This document shows positions 6,609 through 15,428 of a stretch of DNA of 64,000 nucleotides, piece after piece (the stretch's first letter is position 1; each line of letters starts with the position of its first letter). Both the position numbers and the translations under genes were made by a program. Source of the DNA: VXNE01 sp965208745 (GTDB taxonomy: Bacteria > Pseudomonadota > Gammaproteobacteria > Pseudomonadales > Azotimanducaceae); NCBI GenBank assembly GCA_965208745.1, contig CBDBPN010000004.1, forward strand, positions 1,922,001-1,986,000, read 5' to 3'. The notes below the pieces were generated by a model. The model was not told where the DNA came from and searched no databases. It saw only the letters and a list, made by a program, of their open reading frames with translations.

Positions 6609-8953
6609 CCCGCTGCGGCGAGGGGAATGCAGACCACGTTGTAGACGAAGGCCCAGAACAGGTTCTGACGAATCTTCGCGAAGGTCGCGCGGCTCGCGGA
6701 GATGGCGCCGGCCACCAGCCGCGGGTCGGGACGCATGAGGGTGACCCCGGCCGTTTCCATCGCGATATCGGTACCGGTGCCCATCGCGATGCCGATGTCC
6801 GCTGCGGCCAGGGCGGGCGCGTCGTTGATGCCGTCTCCGACCATCCCGACCACCCGTCCCTGTTCGTTGAGTTCCCGCACCACCGCCGCCTTCTGGTCCG
6901 GACGCACCGCTCCGCGCGCGTCGCCGATACCGAGCGCCGCGCCGACCCGCTCCGCGACGGCGGCGGCGTCCCCGGAAAGCATCGACGTTCGGATACCGAG
7001 TTTCGCGAGCTGATCCACGGCTTCCGCGGCCGTCTCGCGGAGCGGGTCGGCGACGCCGATCAGGCCGGCGACCTGTCCCGTCCCCGAGGAAGGTGCGCCT
7101 GGTGGCATTTCGGTGTCCACACAAACGAGCACCGCCGTCCTGCCCTCGTCTTCCCACCCCTGCGCGACGGCCAGCAGAGCGTTGTCGACCGCGGCCGTCT
7201 CGCCCGCGAAGGCGGCGCTGCCCACCGTGACCCTGCGCCCGTCGACGCGACCGCGCACCCCGCGCCCCGCGACCGCCTCGAAATCCCGTAGCGGGTCCGG
7301 CGCGACCTCCCGGGCCCGGGCGTCCGACAGGATCGCTCCCGCCAACGGGTGCTCGCTGCCCTGCTGCACGGAGGCCGCGAGACGAACCACCTCGTCCGCC
7401 GTCATCGCACCGGCGTGGACATCCACGACATGCGGCTGCCCTTCCGTCAGGGTCCCCGTCTTGTCGAACAGGACGGTGTCGACGCGGTGTGCCTGCTCGA
7501 GGGCGGCGATGTCCTTCACCAGGATCCCCGCACGCGCCGCCGCACCCGTCCCGGTCATGATCGCGGTCGGGGTGGCCAGCCCCAGTGCGCAAGGGCACGC
7601 GATCACGAGCACGGACACCGCCGCGATGAGCGATGTCTCGAGGTCCCCCGAGAAGACGAGCCAGCCGAGGAACGTGACCGCGGCGACCGCGACCACGCAG
7701 GGCACGAACACCGCGCTGATCCGATCGACCAGGCGCTGCACGGACGCCTTGCCGGCCTGGGCGTTCTCCACCAGGCGGATGATCCGGGCGAGCGTGGACT
7801 CCTCGCCCACCGCGGTTGCGCGCACCTTCAGGAGTCCGGCCCCGTTGATCGATCCGCCCGTGACGGAATCCCCCGCCGTCTTCGCCACCGGCACGCTCTC
7901 GCCGGTCACGAGGGATTCGTCCACCTCGCTTGCGCCGTCGACGACCGCGCCGTCCACGGGCATGCGTTCCCCCGGCCGCACCACCGCGATGTCGCCGGGC
8001 CGTACCAGGGCGATCGGCACCTCCGCCTCCGTGCCGTCCGCGCGCTCCACCCGCGCGGTCTCCGGACGCAGCTCCATCAGCGCGCGGATGGCGGCCGTCG
8101 TGCCCCGGCGCGCCCGGCTCTCCAGGTACTTGCCGAGGAGTACGAGGGTGATGATCACCGCCGACGCCTCGAAGTAGAGTTCGCCGTCCGCCTCCTCGCC
8201 GAGGGTCTGGAGCAGGTACCAACTGAAACCGTACGCCGCGGTGGTGCCGAGCGCCACGAGCACGTCCATGTTGGCGGTGCCGCCGCGCAGGGCGTTGAGC
8301 GCCCCCCGGTAGAAGCGCAGACCGATCAGGAACTGGATCGGCGTCGCCAGGGCGACCTCGAGGGACGGCATGACGTGCAGGTCCTCGTAGCCGAGCACAT
8401 CGAGCGTCATGCCGATGACCATCGGCAGGGTCAGCGCCGCGGAGAGGATCAGGACGCGCCGCTCGCGATCGAGTTGCGCCTGCTCCCTGGCCTGCCGAGA
8501 GCCCTCTTCTGGCTCCACCATCAGCGCCCGGTAGCCGGCCTTCGCGACCGCGTCCGCCAGCTGTTCGGCATCGGCGCAGCGGTGGGCGAAGGTCACGTGG
8601 GCGCGCTCGATGGCCAGGTTCACGTTCGCATCGAAGACACCGGGGACGTTTCGGAGCGCCTTCTCGACGCGGCCGACGCAGGCCGCGCACGTCATGCCTT
8701 CCACCGCGAACGACAAGGTCTCCTGGCCCACCGCAAAGCCGGCCCGCGAGACCGCCTCCGCCACCGACGGCAGGTCCGTTTCGCCGGCGTCGATCGTGAC
8801 GACCGCGCGCTCCGTGGCAAGGTTGACGGCTGCTTCGCGGACGCCTTCCGCTCGGGTCAGCGCCTTCTCGAGCCGCGTCGAACACGCGGCGCAGGTCATG
8901 CCCTCGATGTCGAGGGTCAGGCGCTGTTCGGCGGTTGCGCTACGCGAAGCCAT
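6509..8953 (-). CDS. copA: Cu(I)-translocating P1B-type ATPase CopA
   Basis: An 814-residue heavy-metal P-type ATPase. Two N-terminal HMA domains carry MTCAAC (residues 19-24 and 87-92); the membrane core contains the Cu-specific CPC motif (about residue 455, in IACPCALGLATP); the phosphorylation loop has DKTGTLTEG (about 496) and the hinge GDGINDAPAL (about 708), with TGES in the actuator domain. It pumps Cu(I) out of the cytoplasm, giving copper tolerance or loading cuproproteins. copZ follows, and an oxidase subunit III-like gene lies upstream on the same strand, a possible reason for copper handling here. No CueR-type operator was recognised. Confidence 0.96.
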   Translation of the reverse strand: MASRSATAEQRLTLDIEGMTCAACSTRLEKALTRAEGVREAAVNLATERAVVTIDAGETDLPSVAEAVSRAGFAVGQETLSFAVEGMTCAACVGRVEKALRNVPGVFDANVNLAIERAHVTFAHRCADAEQLADAVAKAGYRALMVEPEEGSRQAREQAQLDRERRVLILSAALTLPMVIGMTLDVLGYEDLHVMPSLEVALATPIQFLIGLRFYRGALNALRGGTANMDVLVALGTTAAYGFSWYLLQTLGEEADGELYFEASAVIITLVLLGKYLESRARRGTTAAIRALMELRPETARVERADGTEAEVPIALVRPGDIAVVRPGERMPVDGAVVDGASEVDESLVTGESVPVAKTAGDSVTGGSINGAGLLKVRATAVGEESTLARIIRLVENAQAGKASVQRLVDRISAVFVPCVVAVAAVTFLGWLVFSGDLETSLIAAVSVLVIACPCALGLATPTAIMTGTGAAARAGILVKDIAALEQAHRVDTVLFDKTGTLTEGQPHVVDVHAGAMTADEVVRLAASVQQGSEHPLAGAILSDARAREVAPDPLRDFEAVAGRGVRGRVDGRRVTVGSAAFAGETAAVDNALLAVAQGWEDEGRTAVLVCVDTEMPPGAPSSGTGQVAGLIGVADPLRETAAEAVDQLAKLGIRTSMLSGDAAAVAERVGAALGIGDARGAVRPDQKAAVVRELNEQGRVVGMVGDGINDAPALAAADIGIAMGTGTDIAMETAGVTLMRPDPRLVAGAISASRATFAKIRQNLFWAFVYNVVCIPLAAAGYLSPTLAAAAMALSSVSVVGNSLLLRRWRAAQ

Positions 8954-8999
8954 GGTCTGCCGGGTACGGTACTCCCGCGCCGCCGCGCCCGGCCTCTTC

Positions 9000-9617
9000 T
9001 CATGTGTTCAGTAGCAGGGCGAACATGGCGAGCCAGACGAGCAGCAGGAAGTGCCAGTACATCGCGCACAGGTCGACGCTCTGGCGTGCGTCCCCGATGG
9101 CGCCGCTGCCGAACATCCGCCGCGCGGCGCGTCCCCAGGCGATCAGTCCGCCGAGGAGGTGCACGCCGTGGACGCCGGTGATCATGTAGAAGAACCCGTT
9201 GGCCGGGTTCTGCTGCGCCAAGTAGCCCGCGTCGACCATCTGCTGCCAGACGACGAGCTGGCCGATGAGGAATGCCACCGTCAGGGCGCCCGCCAGCAGG
9301 AATGCGTTCCGCAGGCGCGCAACGTCGCCGCGGCTGCCGGCCGAGCGGGCCCACTCGAAGGCGAGGCTGCACACGATGAGAACGCCCGAGTTGAACCACA
9401 GGAGCCCCGGCTCCGGCATAGAGACCCAGTCCGTCGAGAGCTCGATGCGCATGTGGTAGGCGGCGAAGAACAGGAAGAACAGCACGCCGACGATTGCGAG
9501 GAAGACGACCAGCGCGACCTTCCGGTTGGGGACCGGGAACCCGCCCGTTCGAAGCTGTGCGACGCCGGTCTGGTCCGGTAACCACGGTTTTTCCGTCAAC
9601 TTCGAGAAGAGCCCCAC
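9000..9617 (-). CDS. Heme-copper oxidase subunit III-family membrane protein
   Basis: A 205-residue protein with five hydrophobic segments and motifs of cytochrome c / quinol oxidase subunit III: the helix with WFNSGVLIVCS, the ITGVHGVHLLGG histidine segment, and the C-terminal YWHFLLLVWLAMF. Subunit III lacks metal centres and stabilises the catalytic subunit at the inner membrane. No subunits I or II occur nearby, so it may belong to a NorE-like or stand-alone group, or pair with a complex encoded elsewhere. The GTG at 9617 was chosen because it opens the sequence VGLFSKLTEKPWLP; upstream codons in frame are arginine-rich and lack coding character. copA lies downstream on the same strand. 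Confidence 0.82.
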   Translation of the reverse strand: MGLFSKLTEKPWLPDQTGVAQLRTGGFPVPNRKVALVVFLAIVGVLFFLFFAAYHMRIELSTDWVSMPEPGLLWFNSGVLIVCSLAFEWARSAGSRGDVARLRNAFLLAGALTVAFLIGQLVVWQQMVDAGYLAQQNPANGFFYMITGVHGVHLLGGLIAWGRAARRMFGSGAIGDARQSVDLCAMYWHFLLLVWLAMFALLLNT

Positions 9618-9777
9618 GACGTACGCCTCCGATGCCTGCCTGCGCCTGATTGCGGACCGCGCATTGTACTCCGAGCGGGTGTTGCGCAGACGCCTTGCGG
9701 CCCGGTGCGCTACGCTACGCGCCCGCTGCGGCCGGCGGGCCTGCCGGGCGCGGGATGCAGAAGGACAAGGACAACAC

Positions 9778-10668
9778 ATGGGCATTCAGACGCGCGACGC
9801 GCGCTTCCTCGACATCGTCGACGCGGACCTCGGGTTGACGACCCTGGAGACGGGGTTCCAGTTCACGGAGGGTCCGGCGTGGCACCCCACCGAAAAGCAC
9901 CTGACGTTCAGCGACATCTTCGCGAGCACCCTGTACCGCTGGAGCGCAGCCGGCGGCCTCGATACGTTCCGCACGCCGAGCCACCAGGCGAACGGCAACA
10001 CCTACGACCTGGAGGGTCGGCTCCTGACCTGCGAACACCAGAGCAGCCGGGTGACCCGCACCGAGCCGGACGCATCCGTCACCGTCCTCGCGAGCCACTA
10101 CGACGGCAAGGAACTCAACAGCCCCAACGACATCATCGTGCGCCGCGACGGCACGATCTGGTTCACCGACCCGACCTACGGGCGAATAGATCCTACGGGC
10201 GACGGTCGCGACCCGGACCTTGATTTCCGCGGCGTGTACCGGCTGGATCCGAAGGACGGGTCGTTGACCTGCCTGGCCCGGGACTTCGAGATGCCGAACG
10301 GGCTCGCGTTCACCCCGGACCAGAGCGCCCTCTACGTGGCGGACACGCCGCGACTGCACATCCGCAAGTTCGGCATCGAGTCCGACGGGTCCCTGTCGGG
10401 CGGCGACGTCTTCGCGGAGTCCACGGGGGAAGGCCGGGGCGCGCCCGACGGGCTCAAGACGGACAGCGTCGGCAACGTCTTCTGCGCCGGTCCCGGCGGG
10501 GTACACGTCTACCACCCGGAGGACGGAACCTGTCTCGGCGTCATCGAAACCCCGGAGTTCTGCGCCAACTTCACCTGGGGCGGGGACGACTTCCGCACGT
10601 TCTTCCTGACCGCCTCCACCGCGCTTCACCAGGTGCGAGTGAAGGTGCCCGGGATCCGGCTGTTCTGA
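9778..10668 (+). CDS. SMP-30/gluconolactonase/LRE-family hydrolase
   Basis: A 296-residue six-bladed propeller enzyme of the SMP-30 family. Metal-binding and catalytic positions are recognisable: Glu in FTEGPAWHP (about residue 27), Asn in NSPNDIIV (about 118), the strand IWFTDPTYG, Asn in MPNGLAFT (about 175) and Asp in LYVADTP (about 188). Family members hydrolyse sugar lactones or similar esters using one divalent cation. The ATG at 9778 follows an AAGGACAAGG-like site. The next gene starts 5 bp after the stop, suggesting co-transcription. Substrate unknown. Confidence 0.88.
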   Translation: MGIQTRDARFLDIVDADLGLTTLETGFQFTEGPAWHPTEKHLTFSDIFASTLYRWSAAGGLDTFRTPSHQANGNTYDLEGRLLTCEHQSSRVTRTEPDASVTVLASHYDGKELNSPNDIIVRRDGTIWFTDPTYGRIDPTGDGRDPDLDFRGVYRLDPKDGSLTCLARDFEMPNGLAFTPDQSALYVADTPRLHIRKFGIESDGSLSGGDVFAESTGEGRGAPDGLKTDSVGNVFCAGPGGVHVYHPEDGTCLGVIETPEFCANFTWGGDDFRTFFLTASTALHQVRVKVPGIRLF

Positions 10669-10673
10669 ACCGC

Positions 10674-11651
10674 GTGCAGGCCTTTCGGGATCTCCTGCCG
10701 CCGTACCCGGAGCCCCCGCTCACGATCACGGTGAGCGAGTGTCTCACCGGTGCGCCGGTCCGGTACGACGGCGGACACCGCGCGTCGGCCTGGCCACGAC
10801 GCGCCCTCGAAGGGCTGTACGAGTTCCGGCCGATCTGTCCGGAGGTCGGTATCGGTCTCGGGGTGCCCCGCCCGCCCATCCGGCTCGTCGGCACAGCGGC
10901 GTCACCGCGGGCCGTGGGGGTCGAGGACCCCTCCGTCGATGTCAGCGACCGGCTGCGCGCGTACGCGGGGACACGGCTCCCGGACCTCGTCGATGTCGAC
11001 GGGTACGTCTTCAAGGCGCGCTCGCCGAGTTGCGGGCTGGAGGGGGTCCCGCTGCACACCGACCCGCACGGTCCCGCCGCGCCGGAAGGGACAGGGCTCT
11101 TCGCTGCCGAAATCGCCAAGGCGCGACCTGCCCTGCCCCTCGAGGACGGCGAGAATCTCTTCGACCCCGGTGCGCTCGAGAGCTTCGTGACACGCACTTT
11201 CGTCCATGCCTTCTGGCGCCGCACCACGGCTGCCGGCATCGACGCGCCGCGGCTCATCGCCTTCCACAGCGCATGCAAGTACCTTGTCATGGCCCATGAC
11301 GTGTCGGCGTACCGACGCCTGGGACGCCTGTTGGCCGACCTGTCCGGCGACGTCGAGGCGACCGCCGGGCATTACCTCGGGGCGCTGATGCGCGGCCTCA
11401 AGGCCCGACCGACCCGAAGCAGCCACACCAACGTCCTGCAACACCTCCGGGGGTACCTCAAGGACACGACCGAGGCTTCGGGGCGGCGGGCGGTCGGCGC
11501 GTCCATCGAACGCTACCGGGACGGGGAGGCTGCACTGGAGGTGCCCCTGCACGATCTCCGGGAGCGTCTCCGGGAGGCAGGTGCGCGCTACGCGTTCGAC
11601 CAGTACTACCTGCACGTGCCGCGGGTCGCGGTCGCCGGCTGGGCGACCTGA
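10674..11651 (+). CDS. DUF523 and DUF1722 fusion protein (YbgA-like)
   Basis: A 325-residue two-domain protein. The N-terminal half (about residues 15-155) is DUF523 with the cysteine-bearing motif SECLTGAPVRYDGGH and a second SPSCG motif; the C-terminal half (about 190-315) is DUF1722, containing HSACKYLVMAH and ending YAFDQYYLHVPR. Fusions of this type are widespread in proteobacteria and sit near photolyase or redox genes. DUF523 may bind a metal or cofactor through its cysteines, but no activity is firmly known to me. It starts with GTG 5 bp after the lactonase gene, so the two likely form a unit. Confidence 0.85.
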   Translation: MQAFRDLLPPYPEPPLTITVSECLTGAPVRYDGGHRASAWPRRALEGLYEFRPICPEVGIGLGVPRPPIRLVGTAASPRAVGVEDPSVDVSDRLRAYAGTRLPDLVDVDGYVFKARSPSCGLEGVPLHTDPHGPAAPEGTGLFAAEIAKARPALPLEDGENLFDPGALESFVTRTFVHAFWRRTTAAGIDAPRLIAFHSACKYLVMAHDVSAYRRLGRLLADLSGDVEATAGHYLGALMRGLKARPTRSSHTNVLQHLRGYLKDTTEASGRRAVGASIERYRDGEAALEVPLHDLRERLREAGARYAFDQYYLHVPRVAVAGWAT

Positions 11652-11759
11652 CGGTGGCGCGGCGGGTGTCGACGGCGCAAGGCTTTCACGACATAGGTCG
11701 TCTCGCATCCAAGGTACCGTCGCGTACACTCCCAATGAACCAAATGATGCACCGCTAGC

Positions 11760-12239
11760 ATGCGTGTCCCTGGCACTCGGTCGGAGCGTTCGAGCGAGGA
11801 CACCTCCCCCGATACGACGCCCGGCCCCGCTCGCACACGGCCGGTCACCGTGGCCGCCATTCTCAGGCAGCCGCAAGGGGTCACCGTCGAGACGGTCCGC
11901 GAGGGCTTGCCGGTCGAGTCCCTGGAGCGATTGGCCGAACGCCTTCAGGTTACGTCCGCTGCCTTGCAACGTTGGCTCAAGTTGTCGAGACCGACCTACG
12001 CGCGACGCCGCGCCGAGGGTTGCCTGTCCGCCGAAGAGTCCGACCGTGTCGTGCGCTACGCGGAGCTGTACCGCAGGGCCGCCGACCTCCTTGGCGACGA
12101 GAGCGCCGTCGCGCAGTGGCTGGGCACGCCCGCCGCGGCGCTGGGTGGCGAGACGCCGATGGACTACGCGACCACCGAGTTCGGCGCCCGGGATGTGATC
12201 AGGTTGATCGGGAGGTTGGAGCACGGCATTCCGACTTGA
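11760..12239 (+). CDS. Xre/MbcA/ParS-type antitoxin, apparently without its toxin
   Basis: A 159-residue protein. The middle holds a helix-turn-helix-like region (LERLAERLQVTSAALQRWL, about residues 57-75) and the C-terminal half carries the toxin-binding region of the Xre/MbcA/ParS group (VRYAELYRRAADLLG, then AVAQWLGTPAAALGGETPMDY, a sequence close to the family signature). Partners are normally RES-domain toxins that attack NAD+, encoded directly downstream. Here the next gene is an opposite-strand ATPase and no RES gene is visible, so the antitoxin looks orphaned. It could be a leftover, a neutraliser of an unlinked toxin, or a regulator. Confidence 0.8.
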   Translation: MRVPGTRSERSSEDTSPDTTPGPARTRPVTVAAILRQPQGVTVETVREGLPVESLERLAERLQVTSAALQRWLKLSRPTYARRRAEGCLSAEESDRVVRYAELYRRAADLLGDESAVAQWLGTPAAALGGETPMDYATTEFGARDVIRLIGRLEHGIPT

Positions 12240-12289
12240 GCGTCCTGCGACGGTGTCGAGCACGAACGGGCCACGCACCGGAGGATCGT

Positions 12290-13597
12290 CTACAACTCCC
12301 GCAGAAACTGAGCCTCGTAGAGCGGCCAGTTCTCCACGACCGCCGCGGCGTGCCCCCTTGGGCTGGCGGTGAGCGTGATCGCCCGACGCGGCCCGTAGCG
12401 GTCGATGTAAGAACTCAGGCTGCGGGCCCTACCGCGCGTGCCGCTCTTGACCTCCACCGGGACGATTTCGCCCTCTGTCGTCTGATGCAGGAACTCCACC
12501 TCGGCACGGCCCTCCGCCCAGCCATAGGTGGGGTACGCCACCCGTGCGCGCAGTTCCGTCTGCACGAAGTTCTCCGCCATGAACCCCTTGTAGGCGTACT
12601 TCGGGTCGCGCTGGATGGCGTAGGGCAGTCGCAGCATGTGGCGCAGGATGCCCACGTCGAACAGGAAGAGACGGAACCTGCTCTCCTTGGCCAGATGTGG
12701 CAGGGGCAGGGTCGGCCGACAGTCGAGGGGATGGCATTTCCAGGCCAGCCGGGCCTTGACCAGCCAGTCGATGGGGCCTTTCAGATCCAGGTAGCTCCGC
12801 TTGCGTTCGACGACGCCCTTGAAGCGGAAGCGCTTCACCGAGCCGTCCTGTGTCGTCTCAAGTTGCCGCGGGATGTTGTGAAACACGGTCTCGATGTGCG
12901 CGGCGTGCACCGGACCCGCGTACTTCCCGAAATCCCGCTCGAAGCCGACGAGCAGGTCGCGGTGAATCGCATCCACCCGTGCGGCGCGTTCCCGACGGCC
13001 CGCGTCGTCGTGGAACCATGCCGCCACGGCCTCCGGCATTCCACCGACGAAACAGTAGTCCAGGAAGAGCGACCAGAGACGCTCGTGCGCCGCGACACTG
13101 TCGGAGCGGGCTCGAAACGTGGCAAGCGGGCGCGATTGCCCGGACGCCATGAGGAACTCCTCGAAGCAGAGCGGGAACAGTTCGAGTTGGCGCACCTTGC
13201 CGACCGGGAAGGACGTCGGCAGCCCGATGTTCGAGCCGGATGCGCAGACGAACGCCGTCGGCGCCAGGTCCGCGAAGTACTTCAGCGAGTCCAGTGCAGC
13301 CTGGCACTCGCCCACCTCGTCGAGGAAGATCAGGTCCTGCGCGATGTCCACGTCGGTGTCGAAGTGGAGCTCGATGTTGTCCACGATGGTCTGCGGCGCG
13401 AGGTCGCCCGCGAACAGGTCGGCGAGTTCTGGCGAGAGGCGGAAGTCCAGGTGGTGGACCCTACGGAACTCGCGGGGACCGAAGAGTTGGTGCACCAGGT
13501 ACGTCTTGCCCGTTTGCCTCGCGCCGTCGAGCAGCACCGGCTTGCGCGTCGGCGCTCGTTTCCAGGCTAGCAGATCGTCGTACAGCAGGCGCTCCAT
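12290..13597 (-). CDS. AAA ATPase with C-terminal DUF4143 nuclease-like domain
   Basis: A 435-residue member of the AAA_14/DUF4143 family. Walker A is GARQTGKTY (about residues 25-33), Walker B is LIFLDEVGEC (about 89-98); the C-terminal domain carries an E-x-n-VEVKSG motif (about 375-392), the usual signature of a restriction-endonuclease-like fold. These proteins are common in accessory regions and are often regulated by their own promoter-proximal palindromes; their exact role is unsettled. A pair of palindromic sites lies immediately upstream (13646-13698). The gene is convergent with the orphan antitoxin and divergent from the carboxylase genes. Full length and intact. Confidence 0.88.
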   Translation of the reverse strand: MERLLYDDLLAWKRAPTRKPVLLDGARQTGKTYLVHQLFGPREFRRVHHLDFRLSPELADLFAGDLAPQTIVDNIELHFDTDVDIAQDLIFLDEVGECQAALDSLKYFADLAPTAFVCASGSNIGLPTSFPVGKVRQLELFPLCFEEFLMASGQSRPLATFRARSDSVAAHERLWSLFLDYCFVGGMPEAVAAWFHDDAGRRERAARVDAIHRDLLVGFERDFGKYAGPVHAAHIETVFHNIPRQLETTQDGSVKRFRFKGVVERKRSYLDLKGPIDWLVKARLAWKCHPLDCRPTLPLPHLAKESRFRLFLFDVGILRHMLRLPYAIQRDPKYAYKGFMAENFVQTELRARVAYPTYGWAEGRAEVEFLHQTTEGEIVPVEVKSGTRGRARSLSSYIDRYGPRRAITLTASPRGHAAAVVENWPLYEAQFLREL

Positions 13598-13645
13598 GAG
13601 CGGGCGTCGCCTGTGACCAACCAGCTTGGAAGTCTATCACTTCAC

Positions 13646-13698
13646 ACTTTTATCCGCATAAAAGTCATGTCTAGTTAGCTTTTTTAGCGCATAAAAGT
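13646..13698. promoter_or_regulatory. Paired ATAAAAGT palindromes between divergent genes
   Basis: ACTTTTAT (13646-13653) and ATAAAAGT (13658-13665) form a perfect 8-bp inverted repeat around CCGC. The text GCATAAAAGT recurs at 13689-13698, exactly 33 bp after its first occurrence at 13656-13665, about three helical turns; the second copy has only a rough left arm (GCTTTTTTA). The stretch is strikingly AT-rich for this genome and sits about 50-100 bp upstream of the DUF4143 ATPase start and the same distance from the carboxylase gene. It is a likely operator or promoter for one or both genes; the regulator is unknown. Confidence 0.6.
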
Positions 13699-13802
13699 AC
13701 GGAGGCGTCCGAGATGCCGTCACATTCGCGTCTCCACGACGCCGTGTTGTCTTGCCGTTCCCCCCTTGCGACACTCCGTCGCTCAACCGGAGTCCCCCAC
13801 GC

Positions 13803-15413
13803 ATGGCGATCCTGCGGTCGAAAGTCGACGCCCGCGACCCGTCCTTTGCGGCCAACGCGGCCCATCACCGGCAACTGAGCGCGGACCTCAGGCAACTGGT
13901 CGAGACGATCGCCCAGGGGGGTGACGAACGCTCGCGGAAGCGCCATACGGGACGCGGCAAGCTGTTGCCGCGGGACCGCGTAAGGGGGCTTCTCGACCAG
14001 GGTTCGCCGTTCCTCGAGATCGGCCAGCTTGGCGGTCACGGCCTCTACGACGACGACATTCCGGGAGGAGGGATCGTCACGGGAGTGGGGCGGGTCTCTG
14101 GCAGGGAGTGCGTGGTCGTCGCGAACGATGCGACGGTGAAGGGCGGCACCTACTATCCGATCACCGTCAGGAAACACCTCCGCGCCCAGGAGATCGCCCT
14201 CGAGAACGGCCTGCCGTGCGTCTACCTCGTGGACTCCGGCGGCGCCTTCCTCCCCATGCAGTCCGGCGTGTTCCCGGACAAGGACCATTTCGGCCGGATC
14301 TTCTACAACCAGGCGAACCTCTCGGCCGCCGGCATCCCGCAGCTCGCCGTCGTCATGGGCTCCTGCACGGCCGGTGGAGCGTACGTGCCCGCCATGTGCG
14401 ACATCGCGATCATCGTGCGGGGGCAGGGCACGATCTTTCTCGGCGGGCCGCCCCTGGTGAAGGCGGCCACGGGGGAGGAAGTGGATGCCGAGAGCCTCGG
14501 CGGCGGCGAAGTGCATTCGCGGATCTCCGGGGTCACGGACTACCTGGCGGAGAACGACGAGCACGCCCTCGCCCTCGCGCGGGAGGCCGTCGCCTCGAGC
14601 CATGTCCGCTATCGCCCCACCGTGGACGTGACCGAGTCGCACGACCCCGCCTACCCCGCCGAGGAACTCTACGGCGTGCTGCCCCGGGACGCGCGTACCC
14701 CCTACGACGTGCGCGAGGTCATCGCGCGGCTGGTGGACGGCTCGGACTTCGACGAGTTCAAGCAGCTCTACGGGGACACCCTGGTGTGCGGCTTCGCGCG
14801 GATATCCGGCACGCCGGTCGGCATCCTCGCCAACAACGGCATCCTGTTCTCGGAGTCCGCGCTCAAGGGCGCGCACTTCATCCAGCTCGCGGACCGCCGG
14901 GGCGTGCCCCTGCTGTTCCTGCAGAACATCACGGGCTTCATGGTCGGACAGAAGTACGAGAACCAGGGCATCGCCAAGGACGGCGCCAAGATGGTGACCG
15001 CGGTGGCGTGCGCGCGGGTACCGAAGCTCACGGTCGTCATCGGCGGGTCGTTCGGCGCGGGCAACTACGCCATGTGCGGACGCGCGTACGGCGCGCGGAT
15101 GCTGTGGACCTGGCCCAACGCCCGCGTGTCGGTCATGGGCGGCGAGCAGGCCGCGCATGTCCTCGCCACGGTGCGCGGCGACGGCATGGCGGCGCGCGGA
15201 CAGGAGTGGGCCGACGCGGACCGGGAGACGTTCATGGACGGCATCCGCGAGCAGTACGAGCACGAGGGGCACCCGTACTTCGGCAGCGCGCGGCTGTGGG
15301 ACGACGGCGTGATCGATCCCGTCGACACGCGCCGCGTCGTCGGCCTGGCGCTCACGATGGCGACCCGCGAACTCGACGTCGAGCCGAGCCGGTTCGGCGT
15401 CTTCCGGATGTAG
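13803..15413 (+). CDS. Acyl-CoA carboxylase carboxyltransferase (beta) subunit, methylcrotonyl-CoA type
   Basis: A 536-residue carboxyltransferase. Conserved stretches include YYPITVRKHLRAQEIA, PCVYLVDSGGAFLPMQ, FGRIFYNQANLSA, MGSCTAGGAYVPAM, TIFLGGPPLVKAATGE and GGSFGAGNYAMCGRAY, all matching the beta subunits of methylcrotonyl- and geranyl-CoA carboxylases. The enzyme transfers the carboxyl group from carboxy-biotin of the alpha subunit to an unsaturated acyl-CoA, typically in leucine or isoprenoid breakdown. The alpha subunit gene follows 15 bp later. ATG 13803 (MAILRSKVDA) was chosen over an upstream in-frame codon at 13752. No isovaleryl-CoA dehydrogenase or HMG-CoA lyase is adjacent, so the substrate is not settled. 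Confidence 0.9.
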   Translation: MAILRSKVDARDPSFAANAAHHRQLSADLRQLVETIAQGGDERSRKRHTGRGKLLPRDRVRGLLDQGSPFLEIGQLGGHGLYDDDIPGGGIVTGVGRVSGRECVVVANDATVKGGTYYPITVRKHLRAQEIALENGLPCVYLVDSGGAFLPMQSGVFPDKDHFGRIFYNQANLSAAGIPQLAVVMGSCTAGGAYVPAMCDIAIIVRGQGTIFLGGPPLVKAATGEEVDAESLGGGEVHSRISGVTDYLAENDEHALALAREAVASSHVRYRPTVDVTESHDPAYPAEELYGVLPRDARTPYDVREVIARLVDGSDFDEFKQLYGDTLVCGFARISGTPVGILANNGILFSESALKGAHFIQLADRRGVPLLFLQNITGFMVGQKYENQGIAKDGAKMVTAVACARVPKLTVVIGGSFGAGNYAMCGRAYGARMLWTWPNARVSVMGGEQAAHVLATVRGDGMAARGQEWADADRETFMDGIREQYEHEGHPYFGSARLWDDGVIDPVDTRRVVGLALTMATRELDVEPSRFGVFRM

Positions 15414-15428
15414 CCCCCGGTTGCGCAG

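Noticed and set aside
13637..13855. Minus-strand open frame of 72 codons across the palindromes
   Set aside because: It overlaps the regulatory palindromes and the carboxylase gene start, lacks a ribosome site and family likeness.
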